Of a DNA stretch of 64,000 bases, positions 1 through 10,023 are shown one piece after another. Source of the DNA: Bicyclus anynana. Its lineage: Eukaryota > Arthropoda > Insecta > Lepidoptera > Nymphalidae. The stretch lies in assembly GCF_947172395.1 (NCBI RefSeq), contig NC_069099.1:15629740-15693739 (forward strand), given 5' to 3'. Numbering within the stretch: the stretch's first letter is position 1; each line of letters opens with the position of its first letter. The translations under genes and the position numbers were made by a program. The notes beneath the pieces were generated by a model. The model was not told the origin of the DNA, searched no databases, and worked only from the letters and a program-made list of their open reading frames with translations.

Positions 1-180
1 TAATTCTTTATGGGTACCTAGTTGGGATGGGCGGGGAGAGTGGCTTGAGTGGAGAAGGAGAGTGTTGATTAACCGTAAAGGATGTCCTTAACCCTACACA
101 CAACGTTCACAAGTGCGCGACTCCACACAAGGTCATTCTAGGGCCTTATTTTGGTTACAGTTTGATTTGTTTTGTTGTTA
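1..180 (+). repeat. Dispersed repeat family I, copy 1 (truncated by window start)
   Basis: The stretch around 'ccctacacacaacgttcaca' recurs at 10465-10575 (+), 20225-20420 (-) and 55785-56050 (-), with the same flanking order: a Ser/Gly-rich GC segment, this core, then 'ttttggttacagtttgattt'. No coding potential is seen. It is probably a non-autonomous transposon relic; class unknown. Confidence 0.6.
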
Positions 181-851
181 ATCATAACCTTTGTTCGACA
201 TTGGTTTTCTTATTTTTGTAATCCACTTCTGAGTCTGCTTAAACTATAATAAAAGCTCTTTCATACACGAAAACCTGTATTAAACAACAGTCATTATTTA
301 CAATTACTACACTACTACTACTATTGTTTTCTATTCATTAGTACTTAATACAAAATATTAACCGCAATACTGGCTGAAACAGAGGAGATACCAGTTCTGT
401 ACACTAATTGGTACATTACCTACTTTCACAGATTAAAGAATAATAGGCAGATGGAGCATACGGAATACAACGGTAAGTACATATTTTAAAAACTGTTAAC
501 AAAAACTAAAGAAATAAGATGGAGTATTTTTTTTAAATGGCAATTATTGATTATTATATTAAAATACGTAAATGTTGTTAGTGTTAAATTTTTAAATACA
601 AATTGTGAAAAAACTTTGTACATGAGGATGTAAAAAAGTCAAAAGTCAAAAAGTCAAAATTCATTTATTTCAATAAGGCTTAGTTTACAAGCACTTTTGA
701 AAGGTCAAGATTATGTTATAATTTAATTTAAACTAATGGTGGTAATAATAGACGAAAACTTAAAACTAAATTAACGAGGGTTCCAAACGCGGCTTGGTCC
801 GAGAAGAGCTCACAACAAACTCAGTCAAGGTTTTTTTTTGTTTACCACCTT
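181..851. other. AT-rich intergenic stretch with a LINE-tail fragment
   Basis: No gene is seen. Around 632-715 on the minus strand is the 3' tail of the LINE family found more completely at 24385-24795: 'caaaattcatttatttcaa' followed by a segment matching the 'cttttgaaaggtca' motif. The rest is AT-rich without recognised features. Confidence 0.4.
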
Positions 852-918
852 GTGCTTAGTTTTAAGTAAGTTTGTAAAATACAGTTTACATTTTACAAAC
901 TTATTTAAAACTAAGCAC
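852..918. repeat. 29-bp stem hairpin (9-nt loop)
   Basis: Arms 852-880 and 890-918 are reverse complements apart from one G/A mismatch that could pair as a wobble in RNA. The 67-nt size resembles a pre-miRNA hairpin, but an AT-rich transposon-end palindrome is equally possible. A second hairpin follows 10 bp downstream. Confidence 0.75.
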
Positions 919-928
919 ACAGTCGTAT

Positions 929-957
929 TTGGTGTTAAACTGTAAGTTTAACACCAA
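929..957. repeat. 13-bp perfect hairpin (3-nt loop)
   Basis: Arms 929-941 (ttggtgttaaact) and 945-957 are perfect reverse complements separated by 'gta'. It lies just downstream of the larger hairpin, so the two may be parts of one foldback element. Confidence 0.7.
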
Positions 958-1371
958 GTTTTTTTATCATTATTATAATCATTAACACTATAATAAGCCT
1001 TTCCCAAAAGCTTGCGTTTAATAAAGGACGCGTGACTTTTGGGTTTTTATGGGTTTCACCGGCTTCACCACGCTGCTTGTAAAGACTCATTCTGGATGAT
1101 CTTTATTCTGTGAGTAGTGTACAGTAATCAGCGGCACTAATTCCCACCATTAACTCGTGCCTCCATACTCGCTTACCAATTAAAATCCACGCACATTCTC
1201 ATTACGATCGAAATCGACGCCGCTTCGCCGTCTATTTGAATAACATTTCTAGAACAAATACCTAGCCTACTGTATTACGTGGGGGTACCAAGAATAACAA
1301 TCCTACAGTTGGGAAACCATCATCATCATTATCAACTTATGAAATAGGCCCAATACAGGGCCAAGCTGTAG
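958..1371. other. Intergenic stretch, repeat scraps only
   Basis: No gene is seen. About 1045-1100 contains an inverted match to the segment near 10985-11050 ('gcttgtaaagactcattctg' against its complement there), so it is another dispersed repeat. A short (CAT)n tract near 1320 resembles the tails of RTE-derived repeats in this window. Confidence 0.35.
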
Positions 1372-1500
1372 CCAAGTGGCAAGTCGATTCTCTTTCTACG
1401 ATCGAAAACTAGAAAATTGTATAGAAATAATATATTTTTGCAATTGACAGGTCACGTGATCAAGATCTGTCATTCCCATACATTTTTCAAGGTTTCGTAG
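1372..1500 (+). repeat. Half copy of the foldback element found at 17566-18046
   Basis: The segment beginning 'gccaagtggcaagtcgattc' and ending in 'gtcattcccatacattt' matches both ends of the 17566-18046 foldback element: the terminal inverted repeat, then the 'gacaggtcacgtgatcaaga' motif. The central part is missing, so it is a deleted copy. Confidence 0.55.
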
Positions 1501-2100
1501 GGCAGGTTTTTATAAAAGTGAGGATTTGGAGTATAGACCCAGACTATAAACGCTAGGAGTGCAGACGCTGCTTCAGTATAGATTGAATGGGATTGAATTG
1601 GAAATAATCATCATTCTGCCTTATCTAACGCCGCTTTTGTTGAATATAACAGCTCTAAGCATATAGTAGCACTAACGTTAAAATTAATTCGTGAAATAAT
1701 AAACACGGTAACTACCCCCGAGAGCGTAGTTGTTAATTAATTTTCCTATTTATTTCAACATCCATAAAGGATTTTATCACCACAAGCTTGCCAACTCGCA
1801 TTAGAGCAGCATTATTAGCATCTCCACTTAATTTTACTCTCAGAATCAATCGCGATTTTTTTCTCGTTTCCGAACTGTACGATTGGCAAGCCGTGTCAAT
1901 ATATACCCGTGAACAAATACAAGTACGTATCCGGTTGAATCTACAAATTTGCAATGTAATTCACTATTGATCACAAAAGTCATTATTTGGCATGTGTGGC
2001 AAATTAATTGAATTTCTGAATAATATGTTTTTTGTAATACCTAAGTGATATTTTAATTATAACAAATAGTTATAGGAATATGTTTTGTAAGTATATGTAT
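1501..2100. other. Intergenic stretch flanking the LTR element
   Basis: AT-rich DNA with no supportable gene. The last bases (gtat at 2097-2100) are the left target-site duplication of the LTR element that follows. Confidence 0.4.
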
Positions 2101-2423
2101 ATAATGATAATTATTTCACATGAATGTGATAGTAGTAATAAAAGCTTGTTTGTGTTTCTATAAATAAAATATACTTGTTATTTACAATATTAAGTTTTAC
2201 ATTAAATAATTAAATTAAATACTAAACTAAAACTTACCTATAAATAAAATATACAAACAACATTCAAAGCTATTATTTACATCTACTTTATATTTTAATA
2301 AAAATTTTAATGTTTTGCTGTTAAGTCAATAATAATGTATCGAATATTTAAAATGCGACAATGTCATGAAAAAAAAAGTAAATTACCAAAAAGAAATAAT
2401 ATTAAAGAGGTTTTCTTTTTACA
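2101..2423 (-). repeat. 3' LTR of the Gypsy element
   Basis: This matches 6393-6715 over 323 bp with two differences seen (cgaca/tgaca near 2353 and a C/T near 2417). On the coding strand it begins TGTAAA and follows directly after a polypurine run. It ends 'cattat', without the usual CA. Confidence 0.93.
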
Positions 2424-2435
2424 TCTCCCCCCCTT
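2424..2435 (-). promoter_or_regulatory. Polypurine tract for plus-strand priming
   Basis: On the coding (minus) strand this reads aaGGGGGGGag immediately before the 3' LTR, the position and composition expected of the primer for second-strand DNA synthesis. Confidence 0.8.
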
Positions 2436-2464
2436 AAAAAAGAACTTTATCTAAATAATGTTCT

Positions 2465-3493
2465 CTAATTTATAATTGTTCTCTCATTAAGAACAGGATA
2501 CAGTTTTGTGATATGATAAAAGTTTGATTCCGCTTTTTTGTGGCCGGTATCAACTTCATAGATTGAATTGGAAATCCTTTGTACAATTTTGAACGGTCCA
2601 ATTCTTAATTCATCGGTTTTCTTTCTATTTAAACGATTTCCGTTTTCTACATATACTCTATCTCCTATTTTCAATCTATATTCTTGCCTATTCTGGTCGA
2701 ATATTTTTTTATTATAATTGTGAGATTTTAGTGTGTTTTCCAGAGCTAGTTTTCTGTCTCTTTCTAGATCGTCTTTAGTGTATCTTGATTTCAGTTCATT
2801 TGGCAAAATATTCACATTTTCTCCTTCTAAAAGGTATTTTGGAGCAAATTTCGTAACAGTGTGTTCTGTTTCATTATATTTTTCTACACATTTTTGCGCA
2901 ATTGTACTCCATGCTGTTTTATTCTGATTTTCATTAATCTTACACCTTATTTTATTGACTAATGTTTGATTTAGCCTTTCATTAAGTCCATTTGAAAAAG
3001 GTGTATCCACAGCAGTGAAAATCATTTTTATATTTTCCTGGTTCAGAAATTCTTTGAATTCCTTGGAATTGATACCAGGGTACTGGTCTGTTAATACCAT
3101 ATCTACTTTGTAAGTTTCTGTAACATTTTTCATTAGTTTAATAAAATCTGTGGAGCTTTGTGTCTTTGATGTAGAAATATAAGCATATCTTGTGAAATGA
3201 TCAACTAAAAGATGTAAGTATTTTTTTGTTGATCGTGATCCTCCAAAACCGCCAATGGTATCAATTGATACAATGTGAAAAGGTTGTGTTGCAGGACCTA
3301 AATGAGACATTAAACCATATTTTGATTTCTTCCTTGATTTGTTTTTAATACAAGTTTCACATTCATCACACATTTCTTTAATGTTTTTGATGAAATTTTT
3401 TGCTGTATAAAATGGTGTTAATTTATTTATCATCTGGGTCCTCCCAATGTGACAATAACTAACGTGAACATCTTTTATAAGATTTATGCTCAT
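2465..3493 (-). CDS. Retrotransposon integrase (C-terminal part of Pol)
   Basis: 342 codons from the first Met, but the frame stays open upstream to about 3715, so the true domain boundary lies further 5'. It shows a zinc-binding HHCC module (H10, H15, then the C-D-E-C-E-T-C cluster at 42-48). A D,D-35-E catalytic triad is visible at D78, D136 and E172 (TDQYPG; NERLNQ). A GPF motif of the GPY/F domain sits near residue 300. It would insert element cDNA into host chromosomes. It is intact here but separated from RT by the RNase H lesion. The frame equals that of the protease ORF, not the RT ORF. Confidence 0.9.
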   Translation of the reverse strand: MSINLIKDVHVSYCHIGRTQMINKLTPFYTAKNFIKNIKEMCDECETCIKNKSRKKSKYGLMSHLGPATQPFHIVSIDTIGGFGGSRSTKKYLHLLVDHFTRYAYISTSKTQSSTDFIKLMKNVTETYKVDMVLTDQYPGINSKEFKEFLNQENIKMIFTAVDTPFSNGLNERLNQTLVNKIRCKINENQNKTAWSTIAQKCVEKYNETEHTVTKFAPKYLLEGENVNILPNELKSRYTKDDLERDRKLALENTLKSHNYNKKIFDQNRQEYRLKIGDRVYVENGNRLNRKKTDELRIGPFKIVQRISNSIYEVDTGHKKAESNFYHITKLYPVLNERTIIN

Positions 3494-3726
3494 CTCTTCT
3501 GATAATATAATCTTTTCCCGTCTTTTATTCTTTTTGTAGTAAATTCCATTTTTCTTAATAAGTTTTTGTTTTTGTAGGTCTTGATTTATATATTGGTCAT
3601 TCTTTATATCTTGTAGACTTATTAAATTTACAACTTTTAAACAATCATCTCTGTTTTCGTGTGGTTCTAAAACTGGGTTTCTGCTTAAGCAGTCGGCTTC
3701 CTGGTTGGATTTTCCTGGGTTATATT
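3494..3726 (-). pseudogene. RNase H/tether remnant with internal deletion
   Basis: The RT ORF stops just after the first RNase H catalytic Asp (YTDAS). The next bases, in the integrase frame, encode the tether motif normally found at the far end of RNase H (PGKSNQEADCLSR type). Most of the RNase H domain, roughly 80-90 residues by family comparison, is absent and the frame changes at the junction near 3727. The segment then runs open into integrase. This is a deletion-plus-frameshift lesion, not an intergenic gap. Confidence 0.75.
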
Positions 3727-4848
3727 TTATCTTTTAACCGCTCCTACACCCTTTATACTAGCGTCTGTATAAATGTATATTGGTAGTTCTGGGTCAAAAA
3801 TATTTAGAACTGGTTTTGAACATAATAATGTTTTTATTTTATCAAATGCTTCTTGACATTCTGCAGTCCATATGAATTTCACATCTTTTCTTAATAAATT
3901 GTGTAATGGATCTAAAATAATTGCACTGTGTGGTATGAATTTATGATGAAAATTAACTTTTCCTAAGAATTGGCGTATATTTTTTTTTGTTTTTGGAAGT
4001 GGAAAGTTTTTTACAGCAGACAAATAATCTTTCAAAGGCCTTACTGAATTATTTTCTATTATGTGACCCAAATATTTTGCGTATTTTTCCGCAAAAGTAC
4101 ATTTTGAAAATTTCAGTTTTAAGCCTTCCTTTAGTATTGCCTCAAGTAACTTAGATATATGTAATATATGTTCTCCAAAAGTTTTAGAAAAAATTAAAAT
4201 GTCATCTATAAAGTTTACTGCAAAACCAGAAAGTTCGTATTTTCTTATAATATTTCCCAATATTCTTTGAAAAATGGCTGACGCAGTCTTTAATCCAAAC
4301 GGAAGACACGTCCATTGAAAGTGTCCTTCTTGTGTAACAAAGCCAGTTTTGTACCTGTCTTCTATTTTCAAAGGAATTGACCAAAAGGCTGAATTTATGT
4401 CAAAAGTAGAAAAATATTCGCAATTCACAGCTTTGATCATTAAATCTTCAATCAACGGAAATGGTTGTGATTGGGGAATAACAATTTTGTTCAATTCTCT
4501 AAAATCTATACATAGCCTTGTTCTCTTACCGTCTTCTTTTTTATATGCTAAAGTAACTGGGGCAGCAAATGGGCTATAAGATTCCTCAATTAAATTATTT
4601 TTTAATAGTTTTGATATCTGGCTTTCTATTTCTATTCTGTCTTCAGCTGTACATCTGTAAGGACGTTTGCAACAATATTTATCTACACTTAAATCAATAT
4701 GTGCTTCATAATCCCGTACAGTGCCGATATCATATTTATCCTTAGCAAACACTTGTTTATATTTTTCTACCAACTTATCAATTTCAGATTGTTGGGATAA
4801 ATCAAGATGATTTACCAATATTTCAAAATTTGCCGTGAAAATGTTCAT
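3727..4848 (-). CDS. Retrotransposon reverse transcriptase, truncated in RNase H
   Basis: 373 codons. The fingers/palm motifs of Ty3/Gypsy RT are all present: RLCIDFRELN (111-120), FSTFDINSAFWSIPL (146-160), LPFGLKTASA (182-191) and the catalytic FIDD box (213-216, in place of the commoner YVDD/FIDD variants). The thumb/connection follows, and RNase H starts with YTDASIKG (first Asp at 362) and then stops abruptly. The ORF overlaps the protease ORF by about 26 bp in another frame. That is either a further programmed shift or an indel; with the RNase H lesion, an indel is the simpler reading. Confidence 0.92.
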   Translation of the reverse strand: MNIFTANFEILVNHLDLSQQSEIDKLVEKYKQVFAKDKYDIGTVRDYEAHIDLSVDKYCCKRPYRCTAEDRIEIESQISKLLKNNLIEESYSPFAAPVTLAYKKEDGKRTRLCIDFRELNKIVIPQSQPFPLIEDLMIKAVNCEYFSTFDINSAFWSIPLKIEDRYKTGFVTQEGHFQWTCLPFGLKTASAIFQRILGNIIRKYELSGFAVNFIDDILIFSKTFGEHILHISKLLEAILKEGLKLKFSKCTFAEKYAKYLGHIIENNSVRPLKDYLSAVKNFPLPKTKKNIRQFLGKVNFHHKFIPHSAIILDPLHNLLRKDVKFIWTAECQEAFDKIKTLLCSKPVLNIFDPELPIYIYTDASIKGVGAVKR

Positions 4849-5239
4849 TGAAATTCACTTCACATTTATTTATGGTTTCATTTTCTTTTGGATCATTAAA
4901 TTGTACGATTTTTAGTTGTTCATTTTGCATCAACTTAAAGTTTTTAATACAATCTAGTCCAATCAAAAAGTCATAATTAAAATTTTCATTATCTATAATG
5001 AAGATATCCATAACTCTTTCAATATTGTATATTTTTATTTTAAGTTTTATAATACCTTTTGTTTTCTTCTCACCATTAATAGTTTTCAAGCTTACTATTT
5101 GGGTATTCTTTGAATTTTCATTTTTCTGTATTTTTAACAATTTTGCATTAATCAATGATACATTTGAACCTGAATCATAAATTCCAGAAATATCTAACGT
5201 ATCATTCAGTAGTAACTTTACTTTTATTAATGGTGGCAC
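4823..5239 (-). CDS. Retrotransposon aspartic protease
   Basis: About 138 codons. The retropepsin active-site motif YDSGSNVSLIN (D-S-G in place of D-T-G) lies near residues 21-31, with a hydrophobic flap-to-LIGLD region downstream. The ORF has no ATG of its own: its frame is open through the gag stop codon and is reached from gag by a -1 shift at 5245-5251. It would process Gag and Gag-Pol in the virus-like particle. Confidence 0.85.
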   Translation of the reverse strand: MPPLIKVKLLLNDTLDISGIYDSGSNVSLINAKLLKIQKNENSKNTQIVSLKTINGEKKTKGIIKLKIKIYNIERVMDIFIIDNENFNYDFLIGLDCIKNFKLMQNEQLKIVQFNDPKENETINKCEVNFNEHFHGKF

Positions 5240-5241
5240 AT

Positions 5242-6360
5242 CTAGTTTTTTGGACTCTCTTCATTCAGTTCAACTTCCAATTCAGAGTTATTTATAGTTT
5301 TAACAACTCCTGTTTTATCTTTATCCTTAAACCAACAATTTTCCATTAAATGGTAACGTTTCCCCTTTCTTTCTTTCACACATATGGGGCATGGTTTTGT
5401 TTGTTCCTTTTTATTTAATTTAATGTCAGAGCAAATACTGTTTTTATTATCATATTTATTCTTTCTTACAAGGTGTTCTAATTTTCCAATTTCATAATAA
5501 AGATCCTCAGTACTTTTCAAAGCTGCTCGATCAATCTGATCCCCCACATAATTCGGTAATCCGACCGCTATAAGGTCAATAAGTGTTTCAGTATCGATTG
5601 ATTTCCTTACTTCCAGTAAAAGTTTTTCTTTTTTTAAACCATATTCAAGTAATGAACCTGTTTGATATTTAAAGGACAGAGCATATCTAATGGGTAACCA
5701 TCCTTTGTTTGCAAATGTTTCACAAAAACTTTTTTCCCATTTGTCCCATTCTGATTCTATTGTATGTTTCATTATCATACAACTATACCAATCGACACTA
5801 GATTGCTCCATAAAATTTTTTAAAACTTTAATTTTCTTTATATCTTCCTTTATGTCAAAACGTTCACATTCTTTATTAAAATCCTTTAGCCATTGATAAG
5901 CATTTGAGTTTCTACCATTGAATTTTTCAATCATGAAATCTTTTGCAATATTCCCTAAATTTTGATTTTCAGGTTTGTTTTGTCTTTTTTCAAGCATTTT
6001 TTCTAACAATTTTTCTAGTACTCCATGTGAACCACTAGGTATAATTTCGGAATAGTTTAGCATTTCTTCGAGATAAAAATCATAAAATTGTACATTTTGC
6101 TCCGCATCCAAATAAATATCTTTTATTTCCTTAGTTAAGGTTATCCAGACTTTTCTCGTTTGGTATCTTTTATTCAAGGATTTTTTTACCTTAATAAAGT
6201 TTGGAGTATTATAAATTGTTTGGTGGAGATTTACCGGCTGATATTCCTCTGGTATACTAAAAGTCTTACCATCAGGTGTGGCAATCGAAGTTACACATAT
6301 TGCGTTTGACTTTCCATCACTTGTTTGTTTTACTTCAAAATCAAACCTCAGTTTCTCCAT
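5242..6360 (-). CDS. Retrotransposon Gag
   Basis: 372 codons with no break. The central region (WLKDFNKECERF and following) resembles the capsid-like part of Ty3/Gypsy Gag. Near the C-terminus is a zinc knuckle variant, Cys324-x2-Cys327-x9-His337-x4-Cys342, with wider spacing than the classic CX2CX4HX4C box. It packages element RNA into particles. The ATG at 6358-6360 is the first after the LTR, only about 33 nt downstream, an unusually short leader. The stop TAG (5242-5244) directly follows the slippery heptamer. Confidence 0.85.
   Translation of the reverse strand: MEKLRFDFEVKQTSDGKSNAICVTSIATPDGKTFSIPEEYQPVNLHQTIYNTPNFIKVKKSLNKRYQTRKVWITLTKEIKDIYLDAEQNVQFYDFYLEEMLNYSEIIPSGSHGVLEKLLEKMLEKRQNKPENQNLGNIAKDFMIEKFNGRNSNAYQWLKDFNKECERFDIKEDIKKIKVLKNFMEQSSVDWYSCMIMKHTIESEWDKWEKSFCETFANKGWLPIRYALSFKYQTGSLLEYGLKKEKLLLEVRKSIDTETLIDLIAVGLPNYVGDQIDRAALKSTEDLYYEIGKLEHLVRKNKYDNKNSICSDIKLNKKEQTKPCPICVKERKGKRYHLMENCWFKDKDKTGVVKTINNSELEVELNEESPKN
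5245..5251 (-). promoter_or_regulatory. -1 ribosomal frameshift slippery site A AAA AAC
   Basis: On the coding strand the last two gag codons AAA AAC are preceded by an A and followed by TAG, giving the canonical X XXY YYZ heptamer in the gag frame. Slipping back by one base enters the protease frame, which is open across this point. I did not fold a downstream stimulatory structure. Confidence 0.8.
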
Positions 6361-6392
6361 TTTTCGTAAAATAGTTGCATAAATGTTGTTTT

Positions 6393-6715
6393 ATAATGAT
6401 AATTATTTCACATGAATGTGATAGTAGTAATAAAAGCTTGTTTGTGTTTCTATAAATAAAATATACTTGTTATTTACAATATTAAGTTTTACATTAAATA
6501 ATTAAATTAAATACTAAACTAAAACTTACCTATAAATAAAATATACAAACAACATTCAAAGCTATTATTTACATCTACTTTATATTTTAATAAAAATTTT
6601 AATGTTTTGCTGTTAAGTCAATAATAATGTATCGAATATTTAAAATGTGACAATGTCATGAAAAAAAAAGTAAATTACCAAAAAGAAATAATATTAAAGA
6701 GGTTTTCTCTTTACA
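6393..6715 (-). repeat. 5' LTR of the Gypsy element
   Basis: 323 bp, matching 2101-2423 with two differences. On the plus strand it is followed by gtat, matching the duplication at 2097-2100. Confidence 0.93.
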
Positions 6716-6716
6716 T

Positions 6717-8804
6717 GTATATCCGTAGCGATGTCTCCATGATCGTGCGCAGTAGCAAAGTCGACGGTATTGTTACCAGAATAATAGAAGGTAAGAACAG
6801 CCTTTCGAATAACGGTGGGGCTAAAACGTCTCTCTACTGCTTGAAGAATGGAGGGAAAGAAGCGTCTATTTTTTCGTGCTAAAAGAACAAAGAGGACGTA
6901 ACATCGTCTTAAACATTGTGCTAGATGGACGGAGATAAATTAATGTCTCTCTTAAACGTAATGCTAGATGAATAGAAAGAACGAAACGTCTCTTTCTAAA
7001 CTAATGGTTATTTTGGCTACTTCTCAGAGAGACTCTGACATAATCCAGTCACACGTCCAGGACGTAAACTATGCATTTTTGTCTGTCTTTCGACAAGACT
7101 CAATTGACACAAAAGACTAGTAAGGTTTCTAACTCGTAGGTAAAGAAATACTAATATATTAATCCTTACACTGTGGTACGACTTTAGAAAACAATATTGC
7201 ACGCGTGTGCAGCTAACCTATAAGCCCTAATTCGCACGAGAGTTTTTTTAACGGACGATAATAAAGCGTTCAAATACAAACAAATGCATTCCCAAGTAAT
7301 TACTTATATGTTCACACGACAGTGCTTTTTCATTGAGCAGTGTTGCATTTTCAATTTTGGTCGTTGGAAATATACCACATGCAACTTCATACATACGCTA
7401 CACTCGTCAACGCTGGTAAAACGCAGCGCTTTTTAACTCTCGTGCAATTGAGGCCTAATAGACTGTTATCATGTATTCTGTGCTGTAGTTTGTTTGAATT
7501 AAACGAATTTTTGTTTATTTTTTTCGTCTCTCGAAACGGGCCACAGGTAAAGCGCATTTGGGCATTTAATCGAGACGTGGTCGAGTTTTTGGCACGGTCG
7601 CCCAAAAAGTTGTTGGAGTGTTTCCAGTTTAACCGTAGTTCGGTATAAGGCAAACACAAATTTTATGTAGTTTTGCGAGTTTTGCCTACCCTCAGCGCTT
7701 GGGAGAGATAAATGACCGATCCTCTGATTGAGTGCGGGGAGGCTGCCAAATGGCTCGTAAATATGCATGTGTTTACGGATTAATACGTGAACCTGCAATG
7801 CTACGATATTTAAAAAAACTCCCAGCAGGAGGGCTATTCTGTCTTGTATAACTCGCAAGTGCGAGTTACGAATTCACCTCTATCTTTCTCTTTCTTTAGT
7901 ATCGTGATAGACAGAGAGAGATAGGTGTGAATTAGAAACACACAATTGCGAATCATACAGAACATCGTTACAGAATATCCCTGCTGGACTGGAATCAGAA
8001 TCCTGGATCAGGATGTGAATATTGTGCTATTCTTTTTGTAAGAAATTCTCAGTAGCTGTAATTCGCAGTAGCCTGGATGCACATGCGACCAATACAAATA
8101 GACAAGTGAATAGAAATAGACAAAATATCGTTCAATGTCGGCGTTGCTATCCTAGTCATCTCTTTATTCTTCTTTCAACTTCAGTAACCTACAAGGTTCT
8201 TTCTCCTTCCTTTTAACGTTCTCTACACAAGTCTCGCACTTGCCTGTTTTTAATAAAGCTCTAAAAGTACATTATAGCTTTTAGCTACATCAAATACATA
8301 GAATAGACATTATGAATAGTACCTATTAAAGACAATAATTCTAAATATGCTCCGTCATTTCGACCAAAGATTTCATAACTGAGTTATTTGGACCGCAGTC
8401 GGCAATCTCATCGTGAATTTCATGATTCACCTTAATTGAAATAACAGAAATAAATATTATTCAAAAGGTAAAAATATGTGAGCTGAATGGTTTATAAAAA
8501 CTGAGGATTAATGTTAGTACGTATAGCAGAGATTACAAATAAGGCTCGCTTCAGACGGTTAAGTAACTTCCCGTAATAAGTAAATCGCGTGGCTTAAATA
8601 ACCCTATATTTTGTAAATCCTAATACTATTAATATTATTATATTATCGATATAATATATTCAAGCCTTCTAATATCTGTATAAGTAGCTCTGCAACCGTC
8701 AAATATGCGGCTGAGTGATAGGCTAACCTGCGTGTGCCTATAGTTTTCAGATCAAAATAAATCTTAAATGGCTGCATAAATAATAAACATTCATCATCAT
8801 CATC
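6717..8804. other. Intergenic, no recognisable gene
   Basis: Short ORFs only, none with domain-like sequence or codon bias. There are loose internal similarities (the 'aaaacgtctctctactgctt' / 'aaacgtctctttctaaac' motif around 6825-7000) suggesting an old repeat. A short inverted segment occurs at 7851-7940: 'gcgagttacgaattcacctc' against the complement of 'gaggtgaattag'-like sequence. Confidence 0.35.
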
Positions 8805-9005
8805 ATTATAGCCTATGACTGTTGAATGTTTCTTGAATGGACTTACAAAACAACAGTCTCGAGCCGCCAGCATCCAGCGGCTCCCTGCAACCCGATTGAT
8901 GTTTTTCGGTCTACCTATTGGGGGGTTGAACACTACGAGGACGCCATCCCAGCACTTTGGGACCCCAACGTCCATCGGCTCTTCGAACCATGTGGCCTGC
9001 CCACA
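8805..9005 (-). mobile_element. RTE-type LINE 3' fragment (5'-truncated, decayed)
   Basis: The minus strand carries the C-terminal coding region of an RTE-clade LINE: the order GRP-PxRW, then a Trp/Met/Ala-Ala-rich helix, seen intact at 43087-43350. Here the frame is broken. The left end has (CAT)n, the complement of the (ATG)n tail typical of this family in the window. Confidence 0.7.
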
Positions 9006-10023
9006 ATAATAATATGCACTTAGTTCTACGTAATAATACTGTAACTTTTAATTAAAAATAAATATATAAATAAATGAAAACTGTAAAATATTTAATATTA
9101 CCGTAAGATTGTATTCTGTGTAATTTGTAATATCGCATTGTTTTGTTTTATCCTATTCTTATATTTAGTTATCCCACTGTAATTATATAACTACTGTGTA
9201 TTTATGGTTTGGAAATAAATTTAATTTATTTTTTAAAAAACATATAAAAAATTGAGATTATATGTAACAAATGTCATCTGATGTTTACTGGTGGATAGAT
9301 GACATTTCTCAATTTATATGATGTTTATTTTTAAAAGGTTGGTTTTTAAATTCACCGAACCATGTCATGTCACAAAAAGCCTTACTATACTTGTATACGA
9401 GTATCTATTAGTTACACACGAAACACTTATTTTCATAACAAATACCGTTCGTTTGCAATAAAATTCACGTTACGTTGCAATCATCGCGGGAAATTTTCAA
9501 AAAAACGTTATTACGCTGAGCATTCGCGTATACAATCAAATTGTTATCTGTATTTGTGCGCGATGATTGTTTGTTCAATTATCGCGATGGCGGACAACGC
9601 GCGGTGCGTTTTCACTTTTATCGTGTGTACGCGGCCTAAATTGACATGCACGCTGTGTTAGGCTATTATTGAAAAATGATTTCAATGTTTATTTTAATTG
9701 AATTGCATTTATCTTTATAGGCTTAAATGTTTCAGAGTTTATGTACTTTTATTTACCTTTTAAGAATATGTACGATTTCAGGGCTTATTTTTTTTAAACA
9801 GTTGCAGTTGGTAACAGTAACAGGCGCTCCTCCTCCTGGGTTCGATTCCACACACGGATGAGTTCATGATTTATTTTTTTTAAATTGGCTCACAGTGGTC
9901 TGGTGGCTTCGGCGTGCCTAGACCACCCTACGGGCAAAAACGTCCGTCAAGCGATTTAACGTTCAGGTACAACGTATAAAAATTTTAATTACCTGAGTAT
10001 TATATCTATTAATCACTACTCAT
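9006..10023. other. Intergenic, with a small inverted repeat and a SINE-A fragment
   Basis: About 9255-9325 has 'aatgtcatct' and 'agatgacatt' with flanking aattgaga/tctcaatt in inverted order, a possible small foldback. About 9870-9970 is a degenerate copy of the SINE-A body ('gcttcggcgtgcctagacca'). A tRNA-like head with 'gggttcgattcc' lies near 9835. No gene is seen. Confidence 0.4.

Larger units (their letters stand above)
2101..6715 (-). mobile_element. Ty3/Gypsy LTR retrotransposon, recent insertion, pol-defective
   Basis: The element is 4.6 kb on the minus strand. Its order is 5' LTR (6393-6715), gag, protease, RT, truncated RNase H, integrase, polypurine tract, 3' LTR (2101-2423). The flanks share a 4-6 bp duplication (gtat, possibly atgtat) at 2095-2100 and after 6715. 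The LTRs differ at only two positions by eye, so insertion is recent. Gag starts only about 33 nt after the 5' LTR, and I found no TGG-type primer binding site there. RT-RNase H-integrase order places it in Ty3/Gypsy; no envelope gene is present. Pol is broken: protease and RT are in different frames, and the central part of RNase H is missing. This copy should need enzymes from elsewhere to move. Confidence 0.93.
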
